From positions 1-64,000 of the forward strand of contig JACQVS010000015.1 in NCBI GenBank assembly GCA_016209605.1: a stretch of 64,000 nucleotides of DNA. The letters are read 5' to 3'. Each line of letters starts with the position of its first letter. The stretch's first letter is position 1. Both the position numbers and the translations under genes were made by a program. The notes beneath the pieces are model-generated. The model ran no database searches and was not told where the DNA came from. It saw only the letters and a list, made by a program, of their open reading frames with translations. The stretch is from Planctomycetota bacterium. GTDB taxonomy: Bacteria > Planctomycetota > UBA8108 > JACQVS01. Shown here piece by piece: positions 1-8,349 of the stretch.

Positions 1-127
1 CGCGGAGGACGCCAAGATTAAGAAAGAAATCCAGAGTTTGAATTAAAAATATTATCTTTTCACATCTTTAATAATTTTTATTTCTTCATTTTGTCTTCTT
101 CTTGGCGCTCTTGGCGTCTTAGCGGTT
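1..127. repeat. Palindromic intergenic repeat, copy A (cut by window edge)
   Basis: The right end reads CTTGGCGTCTTAGCGGTT. The left end (CGCGGAGGACGCCAAG) lacks the outer dozen or so bases, which lie outside the window. The AT-rich interior matches the reverse complement of copy B (32682-32819) almost base for base, so the two are inverted copies of one element. No coding sequence is visible. Confidence 0.85.
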
Positions 128-199
128 CAACCAATTTCCGGACTCGTAAATTGATTTGTGTTCCGCCGCAGGCGGACGAATATCGGTTGTAGGTTCTCC

Positions 200-1444
200 A
201 TGCGCATCGGCATCGACCTCCTCTCCGAAAGCGGCGCCCCGGGCGGGGTTCACACCTACTCGAACCGGCTCATCGAGGCCCTCCTCGACCTGGCGTCCAG
301 CCGCTTCGAGGGCGCGGCCGCCGATCTCGAACTGGTCCTTTTTCTCCACGACGACTTCCAGTGGATGTTCGCCGAGGACAAGCTCGAGCGCGGCCGGGTG
401 CAGCGGATTTTTACCGGCCGTAAGAAGGTCCGGGCTTGCCGGCGCCGCTGGCTGGAGCAAACTCTCCTTCCCCGACTGCTCGACCGGCATCCCGTCGATC
501 TGCTCCACTCGGTCAACAACGTCCTGCCGCTCCGGGTGAATCTTCCGCGCGTGGTCACGGTGCACGATCTGTCGCCGTACGTCCTGCCCGGCCGCTTCGG
601 CTTCTTCAAGCGCACCTTCTTGCGCTGGGCGGTGCCGCGGTCGATCCTCGCCGCCAACCTGGTGATTGCCGTCTCCCAGAACACCCGCACGGAGATCCTC
701 CGCCGCATTGCCGGCGTTCAACCCGAGAAGGTGGCGGTCACCCCGGAAGGCTTCGACCTCCGCTTCCACCCGCGGCGGGACCCGGAGGCCGAGGAGAAGA
801 TCCGCCGGCGGCACCAGCTCCCCGATCCGTTCCTCCTCTATGTCGGCGCCGGCGAGCCCGGCAAGAACCTCCTTGGGGTCAGCCGCGCCCTGGCGCTGCT
901 CCACGAGAAGTTCCAGCTGAACATTCCCTGGGTTCTCGCCGGCGCCTCCGGGCCCCATCTCGATTGGCTCGAGAGGCAGTGGCTGGAGATGGGCTTGAAG
1001 GGGTGGATCCGGACGCTGGGACTGGTCCCCGATGAGGAGCTGCCCCACCTCTATCGCATGGCCAACGTCTTCATCTTCCCCTCGCTTTACGAGGGCTTCG
1101 GCCTCCCCCTGCTCGAGGCGCTGGCCTGCGGGACCCCGGCCATCACCTCGCAAGCCCCTTCGGCGCTGGCGGAGCTGGCCGGCAATGCCGCCCTGCGGGT
1201 CGATCCCCAGGCTCCCGAGGAGATCGCCTTCGCCATCGCCAAGCTCTGGAAAAACCTCCGCGTGCGGGAGTCCTACAGCGGGATGGGGCTGGCCCGCGCC
1301 GCCGAGTTCAGCTGGGAGGCGACGGCCCTGAAAACCTTGCGGATCTATCAACAAGTGCTGGGCGGGAAACCCTCTGATGGATCAATGGCTCTTCAGTCGC
1401 GCCCTTATTATAGCCCATCCAGGGAGATCAGGTACTCGGGATAG
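200..1444 (+). CDS. Glycosyltransferase family 4 (GT-B fold)
   Basis: This 414-residue protein is a retaining sugar transferase that probably uses a nucleotide-sugar donor for surface polysaccharide or glycolipid synthesis. The N-terminal half begins MRIGIDLL, followed by GGVHTYSNRL, the usual acceptor-domain glycine-rich stretch. The C-terminal donor domain has YVGAGEPGKNL and the E-x7-E signature in SLYEGFGLPLLEALACGTP. The ATG at 200 is preferred over the in-frame ATG at 158 because the Rossmann strand begins there. The 3' end overlaps the convergent gene at 1408 by 37 bp. Donor and acceptor cannot be told from sequence. Confidence 0.85.
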   Translation: MRIGIDLLSESGAPGGVHTYSNRLIEALLDLASSRFEGAAADLELVLFLHDDFQWMFAEDKLERGRVQRIFTGRKKVRACRRRWLEQTLLPRLLDRHPVDLLHSVNNVLPLRVNLPRVVTVHDLSPYVLPGRFGFFKRTFLRWAVPRSILAANLVIAVSQNTRTEILRRIAGVQPEKVAVTPEGFDLRFHPRRDPEAEEKIRRRHQLPDPFLLYVGAGEPGKNLLGVSRALALLHEKFQLNIPWVLAGASGPHLDWLERQWLEMGLKGWIRTLGLVPDEELPHLYRMANVFIFPSLYEGFGLPLLEALACGTPAITSQAPSALAELAGNAALRVDPQAPEEIAFAIAKLWKNLRVRESYSGMGLARAAEFSWEATALKTLRIYQQVLGGKPSDGSMALQSRPYYSPSREIRYSG

Positions 1445-1773
1445 TTCTCGATGGTTTCGGTCCGGCCGAACTGGTGGATTCTCTCGACCAGCACCATCCA
1501 CTCTGCGTATGCCTCCAGATCCGCAACCGCCGGGGCGGCGTTGACCGTATTTTCCTTCTGGAAATGCCCCACCAGGGTCTTCAAGGTGCCGCGCAGCCCT
1601 TTGGAGAGCACCTTGTTCTCGATGTCGCGCAGGAAAGCGCCGATGGAGACGGGGAGTTGCTGGGACTTGCGGGCGACGATATCGGCGATGCGGGCGACGA
1701 AGTCGAAGTGCTTGCCGAGGGGCTGGGCCCACTCTTCAGAAGCACCGCCGTGATAAGCACCAAAGCTGGACAT
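1408..1773 (-). CDS. Small hypothetical protein, 121 aa
   Basis: I do not recognise this family. The start at MSSFGAYHGG is supported by a GGAAGG/AGGTGG ribosome-binding site 6-10 bases upstream. The product is soluble, has no signal peptide or membrane segment, and looks mainly helical. It is convergent with the upstream glycosyltransferase and overlaps its last 37 bp. It has its own promoter-like sequence at 1853-1882, so it is probably an independent unit. Confidence 0.6.
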   Translation of the reverse strand: MSSFGAYHGGASEEWAQPLGKHFDFVARIADIVARKSQQLPVSIGAFLRDIENKVLSKGLRGTLKTLVGHFQKENTVNAAPAVADLEAYAEWMVLVERIHQFGRTETIENYPEYLISLDGL

Positions 1774-1792
1774 TGGAACCACCTTCCTTCTG

Positions 1793-1821
1793 GCGCTCCC
1801 GCCCATAAGAGGGGGAGCGGA
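1793..1821. repeat. Hairpin in the leader of the 1408-1773 gene
   Basis: Arms CGCTCCC and GGGAGCG (7 bp) surround a loop of about 14 bases between the predicted promoter and the start codon of the minus-strand small gene. It could be a leader structure; no run of U follows it. Confidence 0.35.
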
Positions 1822-1852
1822 TTATCGGTACTTACCCCCATTCAGACCCATA

Positions 1853-1882
1853 AGCATACCCGAAACGGCGGCCCGGAGTCAA
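1853..1882 (-). promoter_or_regulatory. Sigma-70-like promoter for the 1408-1773 gene
   Basis: On the minus strand TTGACT (1877-1882) and TATGCT (1853-1858) are separated by 18 bases, about 75 bases upstream of the start at 1773. The match to consensus is good but not perfect. Confidence 0.45.
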
Positions 1883-1928
1883 CTCTAATTGACGGAAATG
1901 TTCCCTGCTCGATCCCTAACATCTTAAT

Positions 1929-2918
1929 CTACTTATACTTATTCCTTCGTGCCCTTCGTTTCCGACGCGGTTTAAATCTTTCCAGGACCTGCCGCAAAGA
2001 CCCCCCGGCCTGCCGCAGACGCCGCTCCGCGGCGGCCCGGCCGGCACCGAGGCGGGCCATGACAATGGCTGCCTTGACGCTGCGGCCGGAGCGCTCCAGC
2101 AGTCGGGCCGCGGCGGCGGTCTCGAGGCTGCCCAGCTTGGCGATCAAGGCGGTGGCCCGGCGGATGAGCTTTCGATTCACCGGTCGCACGTCGACCATCA
2201 AGTTGTCATACACCTTGCCCCAGCGGATCATGGCCGCGGTGGTGATCATGTTGAGGGCCATCTTCGTGGCCGTGCCGGCCTTGAGGCGGGTGGAGCCGGC
2301 GATCACCTCCGGGCCCGCCAGGAGCTCGATCAAAAAATCGACCGGCAGCGTTTTTTTCCGCCCCGGCTCGAGGCGATTCGAGGTGATGAGGGCCGTGGCG
2401 GCGCCGCGGGCCTTCCCCGCCGCCAGGGCGCCGAGCACGTACGGCGTCGAGCCGCTGGCGGCGATGCCGCAGATCACATCCCTCGGCCCGGCGCGCCGCC
2501 GCCGGATCGCCCGGGCGCCGCGGCCGCCGCTGTCCTCCGCCCCTTCGATGGAATTCCTCAAGGCGCGGTCTCCGCCGGCGATCAATCCCACCACCCGCCC
2601 CGGGGGAACGCTGAAGGTCGGCGGGCACTCGGAGGCATCGAGAACCCCCAGCCGCCCGCTGCTCCCCGCCCCTACGTAGATGAGCCGCCCGCCGCGGCGG
2701 AACGACTCCACCACCCGGTCGATCAGCGGGGCGAGCCGCTCCAGGGCCCGGCCTACCGCCAGCCAGGCGCGCCGGTCCTCGCGATGGATGACCCCGAGGA
2801 TCTTCGGGGTGGGGAGGGCGTCGATGCCGATGGAGGCCGGGTTGACCGCCTCGGTGAGCTCCGCCGGGTCGGGCTGGAAGCGCGCTGCGGGCCGTTTTTC
2901 TCGTCGCGGCGATCCCAT
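1929..2918 (-). CDS. murQ: N-acetylmuramic acid 6-phosphate etherase
   Basis: MurQ splits the lactyl ether of MurNAc-6-phosphate to give GlcNAc-6-phosphate and D-lactate in peptidoglycan recycling. The SIS-domain signatures are clear: TEAVNPAS near the N-terminus, YVGAGSSGRLGVLDASECPPTF, GIAASGSTPYVLGAL and GSTRLKAGTATKMALNM. The length (329 aa) is slightly above the family norm of about 300, with a basic C-terminal tail. It follows the secreted protein at 2930-3934 by only 11 bases, so the two are probably co-transcribed. NagA at 18.4 kb would take the next step. Confidence 0.93.
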   Translation of the reverse strand: MGSPRREKRPAARFQPDPAELTEAVNPASIGIDALPTPKILGVIHREDRRAWLAVGRALERLAPLIDRVVESFRRGGRLIYVGAGSSGRLGVLDASECPPTFSVPPGRVVGLIAGGDRALRNSIEGAEDSGGRGARAIRRRRAGPRDVICGIAASGSTPYVLGALAAGKARGAATALITSNRLEPGRKKTLPVDFLIELLAGPEVIAGSTRLKAGTATKMALNMITTAAMIRWGKVYDNLMVDVRPVNRKLIRRATALIAKLGSLETAAAARLLERSGRSVKAAIVMARLGAGRAAAERRLRQAGGSLRQVLERFKPRRKRRARRNKYK

Positions 2919-2929
2919 GTCGAATTCGC

Positions 2930-3934
2930 TCAGCCTCCGTACTGGGCTTTGCGGTAAATCTCGCCCCGCTTCTGGTTGGCGCGGCGGATGAGATCGGTGA
3001 AGGGGTACTTCTGGGCGATCTGCTCCAGGGCCCGCATCGCCTCCTCGTACTTTTTCTGGCCGACCAGCTCGTCCGCCTTTCTGAAGATTTTCTCCGCCTC
3101 GGCGCGGTACTTCTCCGAGAGCGCCGTCACCTGTTCCAGGGACACCGCATCGAGCTTCTTCCGCTCCTTGGGGTCCTCGAGCGGCTGGAGGTGCTGGACG
3201 GCGGCCTTGGTGTCCTTCAGCTCCCAGGCGTAGCGCGACTTCTCGAGAATCTTGTCCACCTCCCTGGCCACCGCCGCCTGCCTCTTGTTCTGCTCGGCAA
3301 AGACCTGGATCTGGCGCTGCAGGGCGCTCAAGAGGGGCAGCTTGCCGGTGAATCGGTGCGCCACGCGCTCGCGGAAATCGACCAGGATCACCGCCGGCAC
3401 GCCGCGCACCAGCCCGAGCCTGGCGGCCGCGGTGTCGTCCTTCGCGACGGCCTCCTTTTTCTCGCCCGCGGGCTCCTTCTTGTCGCCCGGCTCCTTCCGG
3501 TCTACCCCATCCTTCTCGGCCTCCCCTTTCTTCGGGTCGCTTTTTTCGGGCTGGTCCTTTCCGGGGGCCGTTTTCTCGGCGGCATAGGCCGCGGCCAGGT
3601 CGTCGTCCTCGAGCTGGCAGGCCGGGAGCTGCTTCAAGGCCTGCTCGAACCGTGATTGGGCGAGGTACGACTTCCAGGCGCCGGGGAGATCCCCCTCCGG
3701 GGCCTGCCCTTCCGGCGATTTATAGCCGGCCCCGCCGCCGTAATAGACCAGGAAGGGCCGGTACTCGGCGCGGCACTTTTCGAGAACCTTCGGCAAGGGG
3801 AGGAAGACCGCCCCTTTTTCCGCTCTGGAAGCTTTTTCATCCTTGGGCCTCACGTCAGCGACGAGGGCCAGGGGCAGCAGGATGAAGACGGGGAAGAGCA
3901 AAATTCTGATACTGAGCGGGTGGATGGTTTTCAT
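2930..3934 (-). CDS. Secreted thioredoxin-like protein with helical C-terminal repeat
   Basis: This 334-residue protein starts with a signal peptide (MKTIHPLSIRILLFPVFILL). Residues of about 45-190 look thioredoxin-like: a strand followed by RPFLVYYGGG, and later RGVPAVILVDFRERVAHRFTG, which resembles the cis-Pro region. No CxxC pair is visible, so redox activity is doubtful. A Lys/Glu-rich low-complexity insert interrupts the fold. The C-terminus (KADELVGQKKYEEAMRALEQ) looks like a TPR helix pair. The ATG at 3934 is preferred over the TTG at 3940. It lies upstream of murQ in one unit. Confidence 0.6.
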   Translation of the reverse strand: MKTIHPLSIRILLFPVFILLPLALVADVRPKDEKASRAEKGAVFLPLPKVLEKCRAEYRPFLVYYGGGAGYKSPEGQAPEGDLPGAWKSYLAQSRFEQALKQLPACQLEDDDLAAAYAAEKTAPGKDQPEKSDPKKGEAEKDGVDRKEPGDKKEPAGEKKEAVAKDDTAAARLGLVRGVPAVILVDFRERVAHRFTGKLPLLSALQRQIQVFAEQNKRQAAVAREVDKILEKSRYAWELKDTKAAVQHLQPLEDPKERKKLDAVSLEQVTALSEKYRAEAEKIFRKADELVGQKKYEEAMRALEQIAQKYPFTDLIRRANQKRGEIYRKAQYGG

Positions 3935-4023
3935 AATCAATCTCTATTTTAAAGAAATCCCGGTTAAAATGAACTTGTTTTTGCAGTCCTGAATCCCTGG
4001 CCGCAGCATGGAAAGGACTCTCC

Positions 4024-4782
4024 GTGTCCGGAGCGTTGACCGCCAGCAAGGATCCTCGGCGCATCCGTCGGATGTTCGCCGACATCGCGCCGACTTACGA
4101 CTTCCTCAACCACTTCCTGAGCGCCAACCGCGACCGCGCCTGGCGCCGGGAGGCGGTGCGCCTGGCGGGGATCGGCCCCCGGCATCGCGTCCTCGATGTC
4201 TGCTGCGGCACCGGCGATCTGGCCCTCGAGGCCTGGAAGCGCCTGGGCGAAGAGCCGGCGGGCGTCATCGTCGGCGCGGACTTCTGCCCGGAGATGGTGC
4301 ATCGGGCGATGGAGAAGAAGCGGATCCTCGAGCGCCGCCGCGAGCGCCCGGCCGCGGCACCCTTCGAGCTGCTCGTCGCCGACACCCTCCGCCTGCCGTT
4401 TCCGGAAGGCGCCTTCGACTTCGTCACCGTCGGCTTCGGCATCCGCAACGTCTCGAGCCTCGAGGCGGGGCTCCGGGAGATGCGGCGCGTCCTCCGGCCC
4501 GGGGGCCGGGCGGTGATCCTCGAGTTCGCCACGCCGCGCTCCGCCTGGTTCCGCAAACTGTTCGAAGTCTATTTCCATCAAGTCCTGCCGCGCCTTGGCC
4601 GCTGGCTTTCCAGCGCCCCCGACCCGGATCTCGACAACGCCTACAAATACCTGCCCGACTCGGTGGACCTTTTCCCGGAGCCCCAGGTCTTGTGCGACGT
4701 CCTGCGGAGCGCCGGCTTCGCCGAGGTCGCCTATCGCTTGCTGACTTTCGGCATCGCCGCGGTACACTTGGGGGTCAAATGA
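4024..4782 (+). CDS. ubiE: Demethylmenaquinone/ubiquinone C-methyltransferase
   Basis: This SAM-dependent enzyme (252 aa) methylates the quinone ring in the last step of menaquinone synthesis. Seen in the sequence are RRMFADIAPTYDFLNHFLS, the SAM-binding motif VLDVCCGTGDLA, the motif GFGIRNVSSLEAGLREMRRVL and a closing YKYLPDSV. The start is a GTG with AAGGAC 7-8 bases upstream. It heads an operon in which successive genes overlap by ATGA. With UbiX- and UbiA-type enzymes downstream and no men genes, it probably serves the futalosine route. Confidence 0.93.
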   Translation: MSGALTASKDPRRIRRMFADIAPTYDFLNHFLSANRDRAWRREAVRLAGIGPRHRVLDVCCGTGDLALEAWKRLGEEPAGVIVGADFCPEMVHRAMEKKRILERRRERPAAAPFELLVADTLRLPFPEGAFDFVTVGFGIRNVSSLEAGLREMRRVLRPGGRAVILEFATPRSAWFRKLFEVYFHQVLPRLGRWLSSAPDPDLDNAYKYLPDSVDLFPEPQVLCDVLRSAGFAEVAYRLLTFGIAAVHLGVK

Positions 4783-5660
4783 GCGACTCTCCGACGATCC
4801 CACGCGCCCTCATCCTCGAGCCCGGCAGCCCGAAGCCGGATGCGGAGATCGGCAGGGTCCTGGCCGCCGAGTTGGGGCTGTTCCCCTCCGACGCCGTGGC
4901 CCGCGTGCGCTACGGGGGCGGCATCCTGGTGGCCAGGGCCGCCGCGGCGGCGGTCGACGCCATTCTGGCCAGGGTCCAGGCCCTGGGCGTCCGGGCGCGG
5001 GCCATCCCGGTGGAAGCGCTGGAGGAATGCCACCGCGGCTACCGCTCGAACCGGCTGGAGATCCTCGAAGAGATCCTCTGCGCTCGGCTGGCGGGCGGCG
5101 GCGAGATCGTCATCCTGCGCGAGGATCTGAAAGCGATCCAGATCGGCGGCCTTCCGGGCCAGGACCAGCCCCTCCCGGCCCCGCCGCGATCCGAGCAGGG
5201 CCGCAAGGACGCCCCGCCTCCGGAAAAAGCCCTCGAGCCTTACTTCGCCGAGCTGGCCGCTACCTCCCGGATCAGCCCGCGCGGGCAGAAAGTCCTGAGC
5301 TGGCTGCGCGAGTTCGAGGGGCCGCCGCCCCGCTTTTTCCTGACGCTTTATGCCAGGGACCCGGCCGGGCCCATCCGCCTCGAGCGCGAGGAGATCGACT
5401 TCTCGCCTCTGGGGGAGAAGAAGCTGGCGCACAGCCTCGACAACTTCCTGCTCCTGGCCGAAACCTTGATCGGGCAGTTCCCCAACCTGCTCAACCGCGA
5501 GCGGGTGGCCGGCTTCCTGGAGCGGCTCGATCCGGCGGAGATCCTCTTCTTCAAAGAGGAGGAAAGCCAGAACTTCGACCGCTGGATCCAGGCCTGGATC
5601 CGCGCCGAAGAGATCGCCCTCCAGCCGCCGGCGCCGGCGAGAAACCCATCGAGCTCCTGA
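4779..5660 (+). CDS. Unknown protein inside the quinone operon, 293 aa
   Basis: I do not recognise this protein. It starts in an ATGA overlap with ubiE and ends 6 bases before ubiX, so it is translationally coupled to quinone genes. The first 80 residues alternate strand and helix (RALILEPGSP, then GGGILVARAAAAAVDAILARVQALGVRARAIPVEAL), a pattern like small alpha/beta regulatory domains. The second half is helical and charged (SPLGEKKLAHSLDNFLLLAETL). No signal peptide or membrane segment is visible. A role in prenylation or decarboxylation is only a guess from position. Confidence 0.8.
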   Translation: MSDSPTIPRALILEPGSPKPDAEIGRVLAAELGLFPSDAVARVRYGGGILVARAAAAAVDAILARVQALGVRARAIPVEALEECHRGYRSNRLEILEEILCARLAGGGEIVILREDLKAIQIGGLPGQDQPLPAPPRSEQGRKDAPPPEKALEPYFAELAATSRISPRGQKVLSWLREFEGPPPRFFLTLYARDPAGPIRLEREEIDFSPLGEKKLAHSLDNFLLLAETLIGQFPNLLNRERVAGFLERLDPAEILFFKEEESQNFDRWIQAWIRAEEIALQPPAPARNPSSS

Positions 5661-5666
5661 TCGCCC

Positions 5667-6332
5667 ATGACCGACGAAGCTTGCAACCGACCAGACCGCC
5701 ACGAGCCGCCGCCTCCGGGAGAAGGCGGATCGCCTGCCGCCTCGAGGGCTCGGCGGGTGGTGGTCGGCGTCACCGGGGCGAGCGGAGCGATCTACGCCCA
5801 CCGCCTGACGGCCGAGCTGCTGCGCCGCGGCGCCGAGGTCTTCCTCGCCGCCTCCAGCGCCGGGCGGCAGGTCATCCAGGAGGAGATTCCCGAGCTGGCC
5901 GGCCCGGCCGACCGGATCTTCGCCCGCTTGCCTCCGGGCGAGCTGCGGATCTTCCACGAAAAAGACTTGTTCGCCCCCTTTTGCAGCGGCTCCTTCGCCT
6001 TCCACGGCATGGCCGTCGTTCCCGCCTCCATGGGAACGATCGGCGCCCTCGCCTCCGGCTGCGTGAGCAACTGCATCCACCGCGGCGCCGAGGTCGCCTT
6101 GAAGGAGAAACGGCCGCTCGTCCTGGTTCCCCGCGAGACCCCCCTCTCGGCCATCCATCTGGAGAACCTGCTGCGCCTCGCCCGCGCCGGGGCCGTCATC
6201 CTGCCGCCCATGCCGGCCTTTTACCAGCATCCCCGGACCATCGGCGATCAGGTCGACTTCGTGGTCTCGCGCGTCCTCGACCATCTGGGCTTTGACAACG
6301 ACCTTTTCCCCCGCTGGACCGAACGGCCATGA
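5667..6332 (+). CDS. ubiX: Flavin prenyltransferase (UbiX type)
   Basis: UbiX makes prenylated FMN, the cofactor of UbiD-type decarboxylases; in the futalosine pathway the partner acts on the prenylated naphthoate. Key motifs are VVVGVTGASGAIYAHRL, VVPASMGTIGALASGC, and the late VPRETPLSAIHLENLLRLA and PPMPAFYQHP. Length is 221 aa with an extra Pro/Gly-rich N-terminus of about 30 residues. No UbiD homologue is present in the window. The gene overlaps the next one by ATGA. Confidence 0.93.
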   Translation: MTDEACNRPDRHEPPPPGEGGSPAASRARRVVVGVTGASGAIYAHRLTAELLRRGAEVFLAASSAGRQVIQEEIPELAGPADRIFARLPPGELRIFHEKDLFAPFCSGSFAFHGMAVVPASMGTIGALASGCVSNCIHRGAEVALKEKRPLVLVPRETPLSAIHLENLLRLARAGAVILPPMPAFYQHPRTIGDQVDFVVSRVLDHLGFDNDLFPRWTERP

Positions 6333-7285
6333 GCCCCGCTGATTACCCGCCGCCTCCCGGAGGCTCCACCGCCGCCACCGAGCCGCTCCGCCCGCCCGCC
6401 GCAGCCCGCGGCCGGAGCCTCCTCGAGTCGGTGAAGACCTTCGGCGAGATGATCAAGATCTCGCACTCGGTTTTCGCGTTGCCTTTCGCCGTGGCCGCCT
6501 TCTTCGTCGCCGCCGGCGGCGCGCCGGACTGGCTGCTCTTCCTCAAGGTTGTCCTCGCCTGCGTCTTCGCCCGCACCGCCGCCATGTCCTTCAACCGCTG
6601 GGCCGATGCCTCGATCGACGCCCGCAATCCGCGCACCCGCGGCCGCGCCCTCCCCGCCGGACAGCTCCACCGCGGCGCCGTCCTGGCGGCGTCGGCGGCC
6701 AGCGCGGCCCTCTTCATCGCCACCGCCTTCTGGATCAACTCTCTGGCCTTCCGGCTCTCTCCGGCGGCGCTCCTCGTGCTTCTCGGCTACTCCTACACCA
6801 AGCGCTTCACCTCGGCCTCGCACCTGGCCCTCGGGCTCGCCCTGGGGCTTTCGCCGCTGGGGGCATGGGTGGCGGCGCGCAACGAGCTGGCGCTCTTCCC
6901 CGCCCTGCTGGGCCTGGCGGTGCTCTTCTGGACCGCCGGCTTCGACATCATTTACGCCTGCCAGGACCTCGACTTCGACCGCCGGGAGAAGCTGTTGTCG
7001 ATTCCGGCGCGCTGTGGGATCGCCCGCGCCTTGTGGATCTCCCGCCTGTTCCACCTGCTGACCCTGGGTCTCCTGGCCGTCTGCGGCTGGATAGCGGGCT
7101 TAGGCCCCGCCTACTTTTCTGGTATCATGATAGTTGGCGCGCTGCTCCTCTACGAGCAATGGGTTGTTCGCGGAGATGACCTGACGCGGGTCAATGTCGC
7201 CTTCTTCAACCTGAACGGTTTGATCAGCGTGATCTACATGACCGCCACCTTGATCGACCTTTTTCTTTTCAAACGCCAGCCATGA
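6329..7285 (+). CDS. UbiA-family prenyltransferase (MqnP-like)
   Basis: This integral membrane enzyme (318 aa, eight or nine TM segments) attaches a polyprenyl chain to an aromatic ring. The first Asp-rich motif is NRWADASIDARNPRTRGR and the second DLDFDRREKLLSIP. The pattern is that of the bacterial 4-hydroxybenzoate-type group that includes MqnP of the futalosine pathway. The Pro-rich N-terminus of about 30 residues is an unusual extension. It overlaps ubiX upstream and the pseudokinase gene downstream by 4 bases each. Confidence 0.9.
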   Translation: MSPADYPPPPGGSTAATEPLRPPAAARGRSLLESVKTFGEMIKISHSVFALPFAVAAFFVAAGGAPDWLLFLKVVLACVFARTAAMSFNRWADASIDARNPRTRGRALPAGQLHRGAVLAASAASAALFIATAFWINSLAFRLSPAALLVLLGYSYTKRFTSASHLALGLALGLSPLGAWVAARNELALFPALLGLAVLFWTAGFDIIYACQDLDFDRREKLLSIPARCGIARALWISRLFHLLTLGLLAVCGWIAGLGPAYFSGIMIVGALLLYEQWVVRGDDLTRVNVAFFNLNGLISVIYMTATLIDLFLFKRQP

Positions 7286-8349
7286 GCTCGACCGAAGGAT
7301 TTCTGCTGTCTGCTTACCTGCGCTCCAAAGGTCCGGTTCCTTACTCCAAGGCGGCCCGGATCGCCTGCGAGCTGTTGAAAATTCTGGAGAAGGCGCGGCA
7401 AGGCGGCGGCCCGGCGCCGCTGGCCATCCATCCGGGCCGCATCCACCTCGACGCGCGGGGGAAGGTGGATCTGCTGCCGGAGGAATCCGGCGCGGCGCCG
7501 GAGGCGGATCGCCTGCTGGCATACCAGGCGCCGGAAGTGCTCGCGGGGAAGGCGGGCGACTGGCGGTCGGCCCTCTACTCCCTGGGAGCCACGCTCTTCG
7601 AGCTGCTCACCGGCCGGAAGGCGCGCTCCGGAGCCAGCGCCGCGGAGGTTCTGAAGGAGAAAGTTCCCGAGCTGCGAGAGCTCAATCCAAGCATCCCCGT
7701 TTCCCTCGCGGCCATCGTCCAGTCGCTGCTCGCCGGCGATCCCCGGGCGCGGCCTCAGAGCCCCCTCCAGGTCCTGGAACGGATCCAGCAAGCCATGGGC
7801 TACGGCGCGAGCGCGGGCGCTGCGGCTCCTCGGCCGGCCGCCGCGCCCGCGCCGCGGCGGCCGCGGCCTGAAAAAACGCCGCGCCGGACCCCCGTCCCGG
7901 AGGAGTGGGAAGAGGAGAGTCCGGAGCGCTACGTGGTGGTCAAGCCCCGCCAGCGATACTTCACTTACGGCGGCATCGCCGTGGGCGGCATGATCTCGTT
8001 CTTCCTGGTCTTCACCGCGCTCAAGCGACACGACCAGCTTCCCAAACAGCAGGCCCAGCTCCTTCAAGCGCAAACCGAAGCGGCGGCCAGGGCCGTTCTC
8101 ACCCAGCGCCTGGGCGAGCGCCGCCGGCAGTTCGAAAAGGAGGAGAAGGAGGCGGCCAGGCATCTGGAGCAGAAGCTGCAGCTCAAGATCTCCGACAACA
8201 TGAAGATCACCGTCCTATCCGGCATGGTGGACCACTACTTTCACACCCCCAGCGGCCGGCTGATGGCGGAGGAGGTGGCCAAGCTGCGTCCGAAGCCCCA
8301 GATCGGCAATCCGGACCGCCCGCCGCCGAAAAAACAGGGTGAGAATTGA
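7282..8349 (+). CDS. Membrane-anchored pseudokinase (C-lobe only)
   Basis: The first 170 residues match only the C-lobe of a Hanks-type Ser/Thr kinase: HPGRIHLDARGKVDLL where the catalytic loop and DFG should be, then YQAPEVLAGKAGDWRSALYSLGATLFELLTG (APE and subdomain IX). The glycine loop, catalytic Lys, HRD Asp and DFG Asp are absent, so phosphotransfer is not expected. A Pro/Ala linker, a TM helix (IAVGGMISFFLVFTAL, about 232-247), a Lys/Glu-rich coiled coil and a short C-terminal domain follow. It sits between the prenyltransferase and nuclease genes with 4-base overlaps. It may scaffold at the membrane. Confidence 0.75.
   Translation: MSSTEGFLLSAYLRSKGPVPYSKAARIACELLKILEKARQGGGPAPLAIHPGRIHLDARGKVDLLPEESGAAPEADRLLAYQAPEVLAGKAGDWRSALYSLGATLFELLTGRKARSGASAAEVLKEKVPELRELNPSIPVSLAAIVQSLLAGDPRARPQSPLQVLERIQQAMGYGASAGAAAPRPAAAPAPRRPRPEKTPRRTPVPEEWEEESPERYVVVKPRQRYFTYGGIAVGGMISFFLVFTALKRHDQLPKQQAQLLQAQTEAAARAVLTQRLGERRRQFEKEEKEAARHLEQKLQLKISDNMKITVLSGMVDHYFHTPSGRLMAEEVAKLRPKPQIGNPDRPPPKKQGEN

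Noticed and set aside
3935-4023. Strong promoter for the ubiE operon
   Set aside because: Only a weak TAAAAT box was seen and no convincing -35, so I did not list it.
4731-6284. 517-codon minus-strand open frame
   Set aside because: It lies across the ubiX region in antisense and shows no recognisable fold.
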